NCBI RefSeq assembly: GCF_001425485.1
Contig: NZ_LMQW01000043.1
Span: 165,035 to 229,034 of the forward strand
Source of the DNA: Aureimonas sp. Leaf427
GTDB lineage: Bacteria > Pseudomonadota > Alphaproteobacteria > Rhizobiales > Rhizobiaceae
DNA: 64,000 nucleotides
Direction of reading: 5' to 3'
The position numbers and the translations under genes are program-made. The notes below the pieces were generated by a model that was not told where the DNA came from, searched no databases, and was given only the letters and a program-made list of their open reading frames with translations. Below are positions 35,050-43,034 of this stretch, one piece after another; the first letter of the stretch is position 1; the number at the start of each line of letters is the position of its first letter.

Positions 35050-35496
35050 ATGTCGAGAACCCTGTCACCCAGCGAGCGCATGCCGGAGAGGCCCTCTCTG
35101 TTTGCGGGACGCGGTGGCCCCGCCTTCGAGATGCCCGATCGCAGAACCGAGGCGCCGGCCATGCCGATCGCCCTAGCGGCGGCGCGATGCCGGCTGGCGC
35201 GGGAGATCGCGAGCGCGGTGCTCTGCGTGCCGGTCGAGGAGATCGCGCGGCCGAACCGGTCCGCGGCGGAGACCTGCAAGGCGCGCCATCTCGCGATCTA
35301 TCTCGCCCATGTCGTGTTCCAGGTCTCGCTCGGCGCGATCGCCGTGCATTTCGGACGCGACCGGACAAGCGTCGCTCATGCGGTGCGGCGGATCGAGGAT
35401 GGGCGCGACCTGCCGGCCTTCGAACTGCTGGTCGCGCGGCTCGAACGTTTGGCGGGCGCCTGTCTCGATCTCTCCGCCGAAGAGCCGACCGCATGA
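35050..35496 (+). CDS. DnaA C-terminal (DnaA-box-binding) domain protein
   Basis: A 148-residue protein containing only the DNA-binding domain IV of the initiator DnaA (about residues 42-138), without the AAA+ ATPase. The DnaA signature is seen as 'FGRDRTSVAHAVRRIE' (101-116; compare GRDHTTVLHACRKIE), including the Arg, Asp, Thr and His that contact the DnaA box. 'SAAETCKARHLAIYLAH' is the preceding helix pair. It may bind DnaA boxes and compete with or assist DnaA, or be a dedicated transcription factor. Its stop overlaps the start of the DUF6456 gene (ATGA). Confidence 0.85.
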   Translation: MSRTLSPSERMPERPSLFAGRGGPAFEMPDRRTEAPAMPIALAAARCRLAREIASAVLCVPVEEIARPNRSAAETCKARHLAIYLAHVVFQVSLGAIAVHFGRDRTSVAHAVRRIEDGRDLPAFELLVARLERLAGACLDLSAEEPTA

Positions 35497-35987
35497 GCGG
35501 GCCGGGCTTCAATGCCGAGGAGTCACCGCTGGCGCGGCTGGCGCAGCGCCGGGGCAAGGGGGGAGAGCCGTTTCTCGCCGAGGCGGAGGCGATCGCGGGC
35601 GAGCGGCTGCGCGCGGACTTCACGCGGGCGGGGCTGACGCCGGCCGTCACCCAGCGCTGGGAGGAGACGACGCGCGGCGGCGGCTCGCGCGGCGGCGGGC
35701 GCGACTTCTCCGACATGGCGATCGACGCGAAATCGCGGATCGACGCGGCGATGACGGCCGTGGGGCCGGAACTGTCCGGCATTCTCCTCGACGTCTGCTG
35801 CTTCCTGAAGGGGCTGGAGACCGTGGAGCGGGAGCGGCAGTGGCCGGCGCGCTCGGCCAAACTCCTCCTGAAGGCGGGGCTCGGTGCGCTCGCGCGGCAT
35901 TACGGGCTTGTCGGAACTGCCTCGGCCGGTCGGGGCGGGATCAGGCGCTGGGGAGCGGAGGACTATCGGCCGAAACTGAGCGGTTAG
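35493..35987 (+). CDS. DUF6456-domain protein
   Basis: A 164-residue cytosolic protein whose central and C-terminal part, 'SPLARLAQRRGKGGEPFL', 'GERLRADFTRAGLTPAVTQ', 'LLDVCCFLKGLETVERERQWP' and 'SAKLLLKAGLGALARHYGL', matches the DUF6456 pattern of alphaproteobacteria. Function is unknown. It is coupled to the DnaA-C protein by a 4-base overlap; elsewhere the two modules occur side by side or fused, so they probably work together on DNA. It is convergent with sufE, 10 bases apart. Confidence 0.8.
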   Translation: MSGPGFNAEESPLARLAQRRGKGGEPFLAEAEAIAGERLRADFTRAGLTPAVTQRWEETTRGGGSRGGGRDFSDMAIDAKSRIDAAMTAVGPELSGILLDVCCFLKGLETVERERQWPARSAKLLLKAGLGALARHYGLVGTASAGRGGIRRWGAEDYRPKLSG

Positions 35988-35997
35988 CCCGTTTCGG

Positions 35998-36423
35998 TCA
36001 GGCGGGGGCTTGAACCTTCGCGGCGTCCTCGCGGATGCGGGCGACCATGGAGCGCAGGCCGTTGGAGCGCTGCGGGGTCAGATGCTCGCGAAGGCCGAGG
36101 TCGTCGAACGTCGCCTCCGCGTCGATCAACAGGATCTCGCCGGGCGTCCGGCCGGAATAGAGGGCGATGGCGATGGCCACGAGCCCCTTGACGATATGGG
36201 CGTCGGAGTCGCCCTGAAAGCGGATGCGGGGCGGGCAGCCCGGCTCGATCTCGCTCGTCAGCCAGACCTGGCTGACGCAGCCTCGGACCTTCGTCTCGTC
36301 GGTCTGCGTGCCGTCCGGCATGGGGGGAAGCTGGCGGCCGAGTTCGATGACATAGCGATAGCGCTCCTCCCAATCGTCGTCGAGAAGCTCGAAATCGGCC
36401 TTGATGTCGTCGATCGTCTGCAT
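35998..36423 (-). CDS. sufE: SufE-family Fe-S cluster assembly protein
   Basis: A 141-residue sulfur acceptor that takes persulfide sulfur from a SufS cysteine desulfurase for Fe-S cluster assembly. The active Cys49 lies in 'VRGCVSQVWL', preceded by 'MPDGTQTDETK', and 'LGLREHLTPQRSNGLRSM' is the typical C-terminal signature. Length is normal. It is not next to other suf genes here, as is common for the second SufE in Rhizobiales. Confidence 0.93.
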   Translation of the reverse strand: MQTIDDIKADFELLDDDWEERYRYVIELGRQLPPMPDGTQTDETKVRGCVSQVWLTSEIEPGCPPRIRFQGDSDAHIVKGLVAIAIALYSGRTPGEILLIDAEATFDDLGLREHLTPQRSNGLRSMVARIREDAAKVQAPA

Positions 36424-36533
36424 CGGGCGGTCCGTCCGTCGGCAGCTTCCTCAAGCCGCGCTCGGACGGGATATAGGCAATGGGGGAGAGCTTGTCAGCG
36501 GCGCGCGGCGCGTCTTGCGCGATGAGCTCTGCG

Positions 36534-37010
36534 TCAGACGCGAGGCGCGGGCGTCGGGACGGCGGCGGGAGCGGAGCGGGCGGGCTCGGCTTCGACGGCC
36601 GCGGCGCCGCGCTTGGGAGCGATGTAGGCGCGCGGAAGCACTGGCGCTGCCTCGTGGGCGGAAACGCCACCGGTCATGAGCGGATCGGGGGAGGCTTCCG
36701 GGCCGGTCTTGTGGGGAAGCGGGGCGGCATCGACATCCGTCGCGGCGGCGCGGCGCGTATCGACGAAGTCGTAGGCGATGGCGACGCCGTCCGCGATGCG
36801 CTCGCCGGCGAAGAGGGCGACCTCGCGGCCAGTGTCGCAGGCGCGAGGCGCGCGGTCGCAGAAGCCGCCGAGATCCTCGATCGCTTCCTGAGCCCCGGCG
36901 AAGGCGCCGAGCCAGGAAATTTCAGCGGTCGTCTCGCCCTTGTGCTCGCCGAAGGGGAGAAGGAACGCGACGAGGCCGAGCCAGAAGGCGCACTTCAGGA
37001 TGAACCGCAT
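36534..37010 (-). CDS. DUF5330-domain protein
   Basis: A 158-residue protein with an N-terminal membrane or signal segment 'RFILKCAFWLGLVAFLLPF' (2-20), the hallmark of the DUF5330 family found in Rhizobiales. A short conserved region with 'GGFCDRAPRACDTG' (two Cys, possibly a disulfide) follows, then a long Ala/Pro-rich disordered tail. The ATG at 37010 was chosen because it opens the membrane segment behind GAGG; the extension to 37094 has no family similarity. Function unknown, probably periplasmic. Confidence 0.75.
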   Translation of the reverse strand: MRFILKCAFWLGLVAFLLPFGEHKGETTAEISWLGAFAGAQEAIEDLGGFCDRAPRACDTGREVALFAGERIADGVAIAYDFVDTRRAAATDVDAAPLPHKTGPEASPDPLMTGGVSAHEAAPVLPRAYIAPKRGAAAVEAEPARSAPAAVPTPAPRV

Positions 37011-37321
37011 GATCCCTCGCAAATCTCCTGGTCGGGGCCCCGAGAGGCCTCCGCCGAACCGGCGGGTGGCCGTGACACCCACCGTCGGCACCATCTGACA
37101 TGCCTCGTGCCAAGGGCCGGTTCAATCGACCTAGGGCATTTGTCTAAAATTGTAGAGAACGCGCGTTCGGCCGGTGCCTCGTTGTCGATCGCCATGGTGA
37201 ATGTCGGCTTATGCCTTCCTTAAAGCATCGGCGGCATGATCCTGCCAGACAAGGCGCCGCGAGCGAGACAGGGTCCGAACCGGATTTTCGCGCGTCCGAA
37301 TGCAAATGATCTGGATCGTTG
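37011..37321. promoter_or_regulatory. Divergent intergenic region (DUF5330 / histidine kinase)
   Basis: 311 bases between two divergent genes, expected to carry both promoters. No clear -35/-10 pair, palindrome or full CtrA site was recognised. The stretch around 37140-37215 is the least GC-rich. Confidence 0.4.
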
Positions 37322-39142
37322 ATGGCGCAAACGAGCGAGGCAGAGGGAGCGACGGCGCTCGCAGCAGCGCTGACCGCGCGATGCGAGGCGCTCGTCTCTC
37401 CCCTGGTGCGGACGGCATCGGAGCGGGCACGGCAGGCGCGTGTGCTCGGCGGGCTTCTGGCCGCGGCGCTCGCCATCATGCTCGCCGCGCCGCTGCTCTG
37501 GGCCGCCGAATCCTCCGTGCAACTCGCGGCGGGGCCGCTGATCGCGTCCGGCCTGATCCTCGGCGTCGCCGCCGCCCTTTCCGCGACGGGCCGGCTTGAT
37601 GCCGTCATCCTCTTCGGTGCCGCGGCGATCGCCGGTGCCATCGCGCTGGTCGCCGTCGGCACCGACGGGCTGTCCTCCATCTGCCTGATCCTTCTCGCCT
37701 TCGTGCCGGCGGGCGCCCTGTCGCTCGGCCGCAGGATGCTGGCAGGTCTCTCCGGCGCCTTCGGTTTCCTGGCTTTCGGCGGCGTCGCCTTCGCGGACTG
37801 GGCGGGCGTCGGCCGGCCGCTGGCGGAGCTTTCCGGCGCCGCCGACCTCGTGACGGTCGCGTCCGCCATCGCCTACGGCTCGTGGCTTGCCCGGCGCGCG
37901 ATGAGGGCGCGCAAGGCGTCGCTCGATCTGCGCATGCGCGACGCTGCCGAAGAGGCGCTGGCCGATGCGGCGCTGGAGGAGGCAGTTCTTCGCTTCTCCA
38001 ACGAGGGCGCGCTGCTTTCCGCCTCGCCGGTGGCAAGCTCCCTCTTTGCGGGATCGGCGCCGATGACGGCATCGCGGATCGTCCAGGCGATCCACGTCAC
38101 CGACCGCGTGCGCTATCTCCAGGCCTTCGCCGACATTCGGAACGGGGCGGACCGGCTGGTCGTCAGGGTTCGGACGGCGAGCGGCGAGGGACGCTTCGCC
38201 GATGTCGAGTTCGACCTGCGCGCCCATCGGGGCGTGGGACGCAAACTCGTTTCCGTGGTCGCGGTCGCGCGGCCGGCACCGCCTTCGGCTGATGTGCTGG
38301 AGACGCTGGAGCGCGCGCTGGAGGCGGAGCGGGAAAGCTCGCTGGCCAAGAGCCGGTTTCTGGCGACCGTCAGCCACGAGCTGCGCACGCCGCTGAATGC
38401 GATCATCGGCTTCTCCGACGTGCTCGACCAGGAGTTCTTCGGCGGCTTCGAGGACCCAAGGCAGAAGGAATATGTCGGCCACATCCGCCAGTCGGGCGAG
38501 CATCTGCTCGGCATCGTCAACGGGCTTCTCGACGTCTCCAAGATCGAGGCGGGGCGCTACGATCTTTCGGTGGAAAGCGTCGGCGTCGAGGAGCTTTGCC
38601 GCTGTGCCCGCGATACGATGGCCGGGGAGATCGCGAGGAAGGGGCTCGGCTTCGAACTCGCGATCGAGCCCTCCATCGGCCGGCTTCAGGCCGACCGGCG
38701 GGCCTGCCACCAGATGCTGCTCAACCTTCTGTCGAACGCGCTGAAGTTCACCGATGCCGGCAGCGTGACGTTGACGGCGCGGCGCGAAGGGCGGACGATC
38801 GAACTCGCCGTCCGCGATACGGGCATCGGGATCGCGGCCGCCGATCTGCCGCGTCTCGGCCAGCCCTTCGTGCAGCTGTCGAGCGGAACGACGCGGCGCT
38901 ACCAGGGGACCGGGCTCGGCCTTTCGCTCGTCAAGGGCTTGGCCGAACTCCATTCCGGCCGCATGGTCATCGAAAGCCAACCGGGGGCGGGCACGACCGT
39001 CCGCGTCTTCCTGCCGCTCGACGGGCCCGCCCGAATCGAGCATCCATCGAACCCAACGACAACGGTCCTAGCGCTCGCCCATGCCCGCAAGAAGCACAGC
39101 CACACCACGCCAGACGACGACCAGGCGCGCCGCACGGCCTAG
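37322..39142 (+). CDS. Membrane sensor histidine kinase, PleC/DivJ-like
   Basis: A 606-residue kinase with five or six hydrophobic segments (about 42-190), a PAS-like region (about 220-315), a HisKA domain with His352 in 'SHELRTPLNAIIGFSDVL' and a HATPase domain ('LLNLLSNALKFTD', 'DTGIGIAAADL', 'GTGLGLSLVKGLAELH'). The H-box 'RTPLNAIIGFS(D/E)' is shared with the Caulobacter/Rhizobium DivJ-PleC-PdhS kinases that signal through DivK, so a cell-cycle role is possible. The ATG at 37322 is preferred to the TTG just before it. The end overlaps the next gene by 62 bases. No response regulator is adjacent. Confidence 0.88.
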   Translation: MAQTSEAEGATALAAALTARCEALVSPLVRTASERARQARVLGGLLAAALAIMLAAPLLWAAESSVQLAAGPLIASGLILGVAAALSATGRLDAVILFGAAAIAGAIALVAVGTDGLSSICLILLAFVPAGALSLGRRMLAGLSGAFGFLAFGGVAFADWAGVGRPLAELSGAADLVTVASAIAYGSWLARRAMRARKASLDLRMRDAAEEALADAALEEAVLRFSNEGALLSASPVASSLFAGSAPMTASRIVQAIHVTDRVRYLQAFADIRNGADRLVVRVRTASGEGRFADVEFDLRAHRGVGRKLVSVVAVARPAPPSADVLETLERALEAERESSLAKSRFLATVSHELRTPLNAIIGFSDVLDQEFFGGFEDPRQKEYVGHIRQSGEHLLGIVNGLLDVSKIEAGRYDLSVESVGVEELCRCARDTMAGEIARKGLGFELAIEPSIGRLQADRRACHQMLLNLLSNALKFTDAGSVTLTARREGRTIELAVRDTGIGIAAADLPRLGQPFVQLSSGTTRRYQGTGLGLSLVKGLAELHSGRMVIESQPGAGTTVRVFLPLDGPARIEHPSNPTTTVLALAHARKKHSHTTPDDDQARRTA

Positions 39143-39854
39143 CGCCGGACGGCGCCTGGGCGCGCTGGGTCTCGTGGCGATCGGGAAGCTCGGCGCGCCC
39201 ATCGCGGGGCGGCCCGTGCTCTCGCTCGGGATCGCGGCGGGCGGCATCGTCTTCGCGCTGATCGCGTCGAACGCGCTCTACGGCCAGCACGGGCGGCATC
39301 CGCGCCCGATCATGGCGACGCGCGGACCGGTCGCGGAGGGCGTCGAGGTCGCCGACCTGTCCGGCAACGAGACGGGGTTGATGCCCGTGCCGCTCGTGCT
39401 CGAAGTGCAGACGGCGCTGAACGAGACCGGCCATTACCAAGCCGGGCTCGACGGCAAGCCGGGCGCGGCGACGACGGCGGCGATCAAGTCCTTCCAGAGC
39501 GAATGGGGCCTGCCGGTGGACGGGCAGCCGACGCCCCGCCTGCTGCAGGCCATCCGCAAGGCGGCGACGAAGGCTCAGGAGCCGGTGCGCGTCGCAAGCG
39601 GCGGCCCCGTCGGCGCCGAGGTCCAGGACGACCGGACGGGGTCGGTGCCGTCGATCCCGAAGGCCGATCTCGTCAAGCGCATCCAGAGCGGGCTGGCGGC
39701 GGCCGAAGTCGCCAAGCTGAAGCCGGACGGCGTGGCGGGCGAGCAGACGCGCGCGGCCATCCGCACCTTCGAGGCGCTGGAGGGGCTGGACGTGACGGGC
39801 GAGCCGAACGAGCGCATCCTAAAACGGCTGATCGAGATCGGCGCGCTGCATTGA
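39081..39854 (+). CDS. Membrane-anchored peptidoglycan-binding protein
   Basis: A 257-residue protein: a basic N-terminus, one membrane segment (about 44-66), then two PG_binding_1-like repeats (about 106-152, 'VQTALNETGHYQAGLDGKPG'; and about 195-254, 'IQSGLAAAEVAKLKPDGVAG'). It should sit in the inner membrane with the repeats in the periplasm. No hydrolase domain is seen. The start lies within the 3' end of the kinase gene in another frame (62-base overlap), so translation is probably coupled. Confidence 0.82.
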   Translation: MPARSTATPRQTTTRRAARPSAGRRLGALGLVAIGKLGAPIAGRPVLSLGIAAGGIVFALIASNALYGQHGRHPRPIMATRGPVAEGVEVADLSGNETGLMPVPLVLEVQTALNETGHYQAGLDGKPGAATTAAIKSFQSEWGLPVDGQPTPRLLQAIRKAATKAQEPVRVASGGPVGAEVQDDRTGSVPSIPKADLVKRIQSGLAAAEVAKLKPDGVAGEQTRAAIRTFEALEGLDVTGEPNERILKRLIEIGALH

Positions 39855-39885
39855 GGCCGCTTGTATCGGCGAAGGAGCGCGGCCG

Positions 39886-40218
39886 ATGCGGGTGACGAGC
39901 GACTTCTTCGCCTCCTCGCTGGTGCGGCGGGTCTTCGGCGACGGCGGGTTTGCCGCCGTGGAGCGGCGCGGCGCGGAAGCGGCGGGGGCGATCTTCGTGA
40001 TCGTGCGCCATCGCGACGGGACGCTCGACCTCTACGGCCCGGCGTCGCAGACGCATTCCGCCGAGGATGGCGGCCGGCGCTTCATGCGCGAGGCTCTCGC
40101 CGACGAGGCGGCTCTGGAGGCGCGGTTCCAGCGGGAGGCGCGGTTCGATCCCGACTTCTGGGTGGTCGAGATCGAGACAGGGACGCCCGAGACCTATATC
40201 GAGATCGTCGAAGACTGA
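39886..40218 (+). CDS. DUF1491-family protein
   Basis: A 110-residue cytosolic protein starting 'MRVTSDFFASSLVRRVF', the signature opening of DUF1491. 'FDPDFWVVEIE' near the C-terminus is also typical. These small proteins are common in alphaproteobacteria and have no assigned function. 31 bases after the peptidoglycan-binding gene, likely on the same transcript. Confidence 0.85.
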   Translation: MRVTSDFFASSLVRRVFGDGGFAAVERRGAEAAGAIFVIVRHRDGTLDLYGPASQTHSAEDGGRRFMREALADEAALEARFQREARFDPDFWVVEIETGTPETYIEIVED

Positions 40219-40332
40219 GGGGCCGGACTGCCGGTTCTTTGAGGTCGTGAAGTGGGTTGCCGGCGGGCGCGGCTTGGCCCGCCGTTTCGGTGCGACCGGA
40301 GCGATGGCGCCTCGGCCGGGGTTCTTCAGCCG

Positions 40333-41379
40333 TCAGCCGTTTCGCGACTGCTGGTCGTTGCGTCGGACTTCCGGGCGCTCCGTGCGGCGGCCGAAGGCGG
40401 CGCGGGGGGCGGGGCGGTTCAGGCGCTCGATATCGTCAAAGATCGGCTCGAGCTTGGGTGCCTCGACCTGCCGGCGCAGGCCGAGCAGCGCGGCGCAATC
40501 GTCGCGCTTCAGGCAGCGATAGTAGCGCGTCATGACGTCGAAGGCGGGGACATCCAGCCCGATCTTCGGCTTCAGCATCATCATGACGGTCATCGCATCG
40601 GCGTCGCGCATGCCGATCGCCTTGAGGGCGACGGCGAGACGCTCGCCGCTTTCGTCGTCCGCCACGAGCGCCAGCGTGGCTTCGTCGAGATGGGCGATGG
40701 AGGCGAGGGCGGCGAGGGTCGCGGCGGTGTCGCCCTCGACGGCTGCCTCGACGAGGTCGGCGGGCCTGAGCGCGCGGGCGACCGGCGCGCGGCCGGGCTG
40801 GACCATGCGGCGAAGCGCTTCGCGGACGGCCTCGGCGGCCATGCCGGGCCGATAGGCCGGCTTTTCCTCGGCCTTGGGCTGGATGGGCGCTTCGACCTCG
40901 GCCGTGGGGACCCTTGGAGCGGGGGTGGGCGACGGGACAGGCTCCGACGTTTCAGCGCGCGCCGGTTCGGCGGGGGGAGCCTCGACATCGGCAGGCGCGG
41001 CGGCGTCGTTTCCGCGGGCGAGGCGGCGCAGGCGGCTGTCGCGGCTTTCGGAGAGATGGCGGCGGTCCGTCTCGGTGAGGACGGGGCTCGACAGAAGGAA
41101 GGGCGCGGCGATCTCGATGGGCTCGGCGAGCAGCTTCTCGACGATGCCGCGCGGGACATTGGCCGAATGACAGAGCGATGCGCCGAGGGCGCGCCGTGTC
41201 TCCGGCTTCAGCCGGTCCCAGACGGGCAGGACGAGATCGGCGAATTCGCGGGCCTTGGCCTCGCTCGGATGGCGCACGGCCCCATAGGACGCGACGGCGG
41301 CCGCCACGATCGTATCGAATTCGGCCAGACCGCCGGCCTTCTCGAGGCTGCGGAAAATCCGGGGATTGGCTTCCTTCAT
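40333..41379 (-). CDS. DUF2336-domain protein
   Basis: A 348-residue protein. The N-terminal half has the DUF2336 helical-repeat pattern ('LLAEPIEIAAPFLLSSPVLT', 'CHSANVPRGIVEKL'). The middle (about 130-205) is Pro/Ala/Glu-rich and disordered, and a second helical region carries 'AEAVREALRRMVQ' and a Cys-containing 'RYYRCLKRDDCAALLGLR'. Family members occur in alphaproteobacteria and resemble HEAT-type scaffolds; no activity is established. A CtrA-like box lies just upstream (41432-41448). Confidence 0.82.
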   Translation of the reverse strand: MKEANPRIFRSLEKAGGLAEFDTIVAAAVASYGAVRHPSEAKAREFADLVLPVWDRLKPETRRALGASLCHSANVPRGIVEKLLAEPIEIAAPFLLSSPVLTETDRRHLSESRDSRLRRLARGNDAAAPADVEAPPAEPARAETSEPVPSPTPAPRVPTAEVEAPIQPKAEEKPAYRPGMAAEAVREALRRMVQPGRAPVARALRPADLVEAAVEGDTAATLAALASIAHLDEATLALVADDESGERLAVALKAIGMRDADAMTVMMMLKPKIGLDVPAFDVMTRYYRCLKRDDCAALLGLRRQVEAPKLEPIFDDIERLNRPAPRAAFGRRTERPEVRRNDQQSRNG

Positions 41380-41431
41380 GTCTCTGCGGCCACCAGTCGT
41401 TTCACCGACCGCAAGGATTAGACAAGAAAGA

Positions 41432-41448
41432 TTAGCAAGCTGTTAACC
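41432..41448. promoter_or_regulatory. CtrA-like binding site
   Basis: TTAG-N7-TTAACC, one base away from the CtrA consensus TTAA-N7-TTAAC, placed about 55 bases upstream of the DUF2336 start and 90 upstream of the small plus-strand gene. Cell-cycle control of one or both is possible. Single-site evidence only. Confidence 0.4.
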
Positions 41449-41536
41449 TTGTGCCGCTTTTCTAGCTACGGGAAAGGTCGATGGGCCAAGGTCGGCTTTC
41501 CGAACGAACCCGTTTCTCGATCAAGGTTCCTCTCGA

Positions 41537-41713
41537 ATGGCATTGCTCCTGAGCCTTCCGGCGCGCACGCCGTCGGCAAACCGGACGGCACGCGCCGCGA
41601 CCGGGCCCGCCGAAATCGTCATCCTGCCCTGCATCCGCCGCGAGCGCATCGACATCGAGCCGGCGGATTTCGCCACCCGTGCCGTCGAGTTGCCGACCCA
41701 GCGGCAGGCCTGA
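41537..41713 (+). CDS. Small hypothetical protein (58 aa)
   Basis: A short frame with Met-Ala-Leu-Leu-Leu-Ser-Leu-Pro at the start and 'AEIVILPCIRRERID' in the middle. That central pattern resembles short alphaproteobacterial proteins with an 'AEIL.F.G.RYER' core. It starts at an ATG about 11 bases after AAGG and is divergent from the DUF2336 gene. The ribosome site spacing is long, so it remains a candidate rather than a certain gene. It ends 8 bases before the convergent DUF1254 gene stop. Confidence 0.45.
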   Translation: MALLLSLPARTPSANRTARAATGPAEIVILPCIRRERIDIEPADFATRAVELPTQRQA

Positions 41714-41720
41714 GAAAGTC

Positions 41721-42338
41721 TCAGCCTGCCCGATGGCCGAGCGCCGACGAGGTTGCTCCGCCGGCGGGCTCGCAGACGACCTGTCGCAGAAACGCGTCCG
41801 CGAGGGGCCTTGCGCTTTCCTCGTCCACCAGCACGCGCAGCGTGATGTAGCCCTCCACCGCCGGGATCTCGACGGGGATCGCCGTGTCCTCCCGTTCGGC
41901 GGGAAGCGACTGGGCGGCCACGATCTGTTCGTGCGTGCCGATCAGGAGGTCGAAGCGGCCGTCGACGGCCGAGCGATCGTTGATCGAGTAGAGATTGTCG
42001 CCCTGGCGCGAGTAGATCGAGGCGGACCAGAAGCTGGTCTGGTCCCTCGCCGCGACGCGCACGAGCCCATCGGCCAGCGAGAAGCGGCAGCCGGCCGTGA
42101 TGAAGGCAGGATCGACGAAGGCGAAGTCCTGGTCGCCGGCGCCGAGGTCGAGCGAGGCGGCGTCCGTGCCCTGGCGGCGGAGCGGATCGATGCGCACCAT
42201 CCTGAAGGTCGGGCCGATGCGCGAGAGACGCCCCCATGCGTTGTTTTCCGCGACGCGCGGGATGGTGAAGACGACGGCGATGTGGACGACGAGGGCACCG
42301 ACGAGGGCGATGGCGAGGCCGAGAAAGATCCTACCCAA
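41721..42338 (-). CDS. DUF1254-family membrane-anchored protein
   Basis: A 205-residue protein with one N-terminal membrane segment (about 4-27), then a periplasmic region with 'NNAWGRLSRIGPTFRMVRID', 'FVDPAFITAGCRFSLADG' and 'SFWSASIYSRQGDNLYSIND', typical of the short DUF1254 (COG5402) proteins of Rhizobiales. It overlaps the DUF1214 gene by 8 bases. In longer family members DUF1254 and DUF1214 form one polypeptide; here they are two genes. Function unknown. Confidence 0.82.
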   Translation of the reverse strand: MGRIFLGLAIALVGALVVHIAVVFTIPRVAENNAWGRLSRIGPTFRMVRIDPLRRQGTDAASLDLGAGDQDFAFVDPAFITAGCRFSLADGLVRVAARDQTSFWSASIYSRQGDNLYSINDRSAVDGRFDLLIGTHEQIVAAQSLPAEREDTAIPVEIPAVEGYITLRVLVDEESARPLADAFLRQVVCEPAGGATSSALGHRAG

Positions 42339-42915
42339 GGTCGCACGCCTCCCGGACGAGGTTCGGCATTTCCAGATCGCCGAGGCCGCTCGATGAACTG
42401 GCGGGCGTGTCGTAGAGGGTCAACGTCAGGACGAAGGACCCCGAGCCTTGCACCGACAGCCAGTTTCCGGGCGCCGCGCGCGGGCCGACGGTCGCGGTGA
42501 AGCTGTTGTCTTCGGCGCGGATGATGTTGCGCGAGACGAGCCAGCCGGGACGGCCGGCGCCTGGCTGGACCACGCGGCCGTCGAGCCCGAAGGCGGCGAG
42601 TGTCCAGACGCGGGCCGGCGGCGTCTGGCCGGAGAGGCGATAGGAACAGTCGAGCCGAAGGGGCTGGCCCGTGGAGTCGCGGGAGGCGCGGAACTGGATG
42701 CCTTCGCCGATACCGAGCGTGAGATTGCCGATGCGGGCGAGACGGGCCTTCGAATAGGGATCGGCATCGACCGAACCCGCCGTCGGATTGGCCGACCAGG
42801 GGCCGACCGTCTCCGTGCCGAGATCGGCCGCCGCCTCCAGCGCGCGCTCGGCCGACCAGCCGCCGAGGCCGAGGGCCAGAGCGATCGTCGCCGCCAGGAG
42901 AAGAAGGAACCGCAT
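42331..42915 (-). CDS. DUF1214-family membrane-anchored protein
   Basis: A 194-residue protein with an N-terminal membrane or signal segment (about 2-20), then 'GPWSANPTAGSVDADPYSKA' and 'LAAFGLDGRVVQPGAGRPGW', followed by 'GNWLSVQGSGSFVLTLTLYD', the DUF1214 (COG5361) pattern. Translation is coupled to the DUF1254 partner by overlap. The two probably form one periplasmic complex; the role is unknown. Confidence 0.85.
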   Translation of the reverse strand: MRFLLLLAATIALALGLGGWSAERALEAAADLGTETVGPWSANPTAGSVDADPYSKARLARIGNLTLGIGEGIQFRASRDSTGQPLRLDCSYRLSGQTPPARVWTLAAFGLDGRVVQPGAGRPGWLVSRNIIRAEDNSFTATVGPRAAPGNWLSVQGSGSFVLTLTLYDTPASSSSGLGDLEMPNLVREACDLG

Positions 42916-43034
42916 AAGCCGCTATCGCTCGCAATCGGGGCGCTGATCCGCGCTCATTCCACGGCCTCGGACGCAAAGGCAAGGGGCCACGGGGCCGACG
43001 AACGCGAGGCGTCGGGCGGAGCGCGGCGCGGGTT

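Noticed and set aside
35050-35496. A replication origin marked by a dnaA gene
   Set aside because: Only the DNA-binding domain of DnaA is present; there is no AAA+ domain, no cluster of DnaA boxes was recognised, and none of the usual origin neighbours is present.
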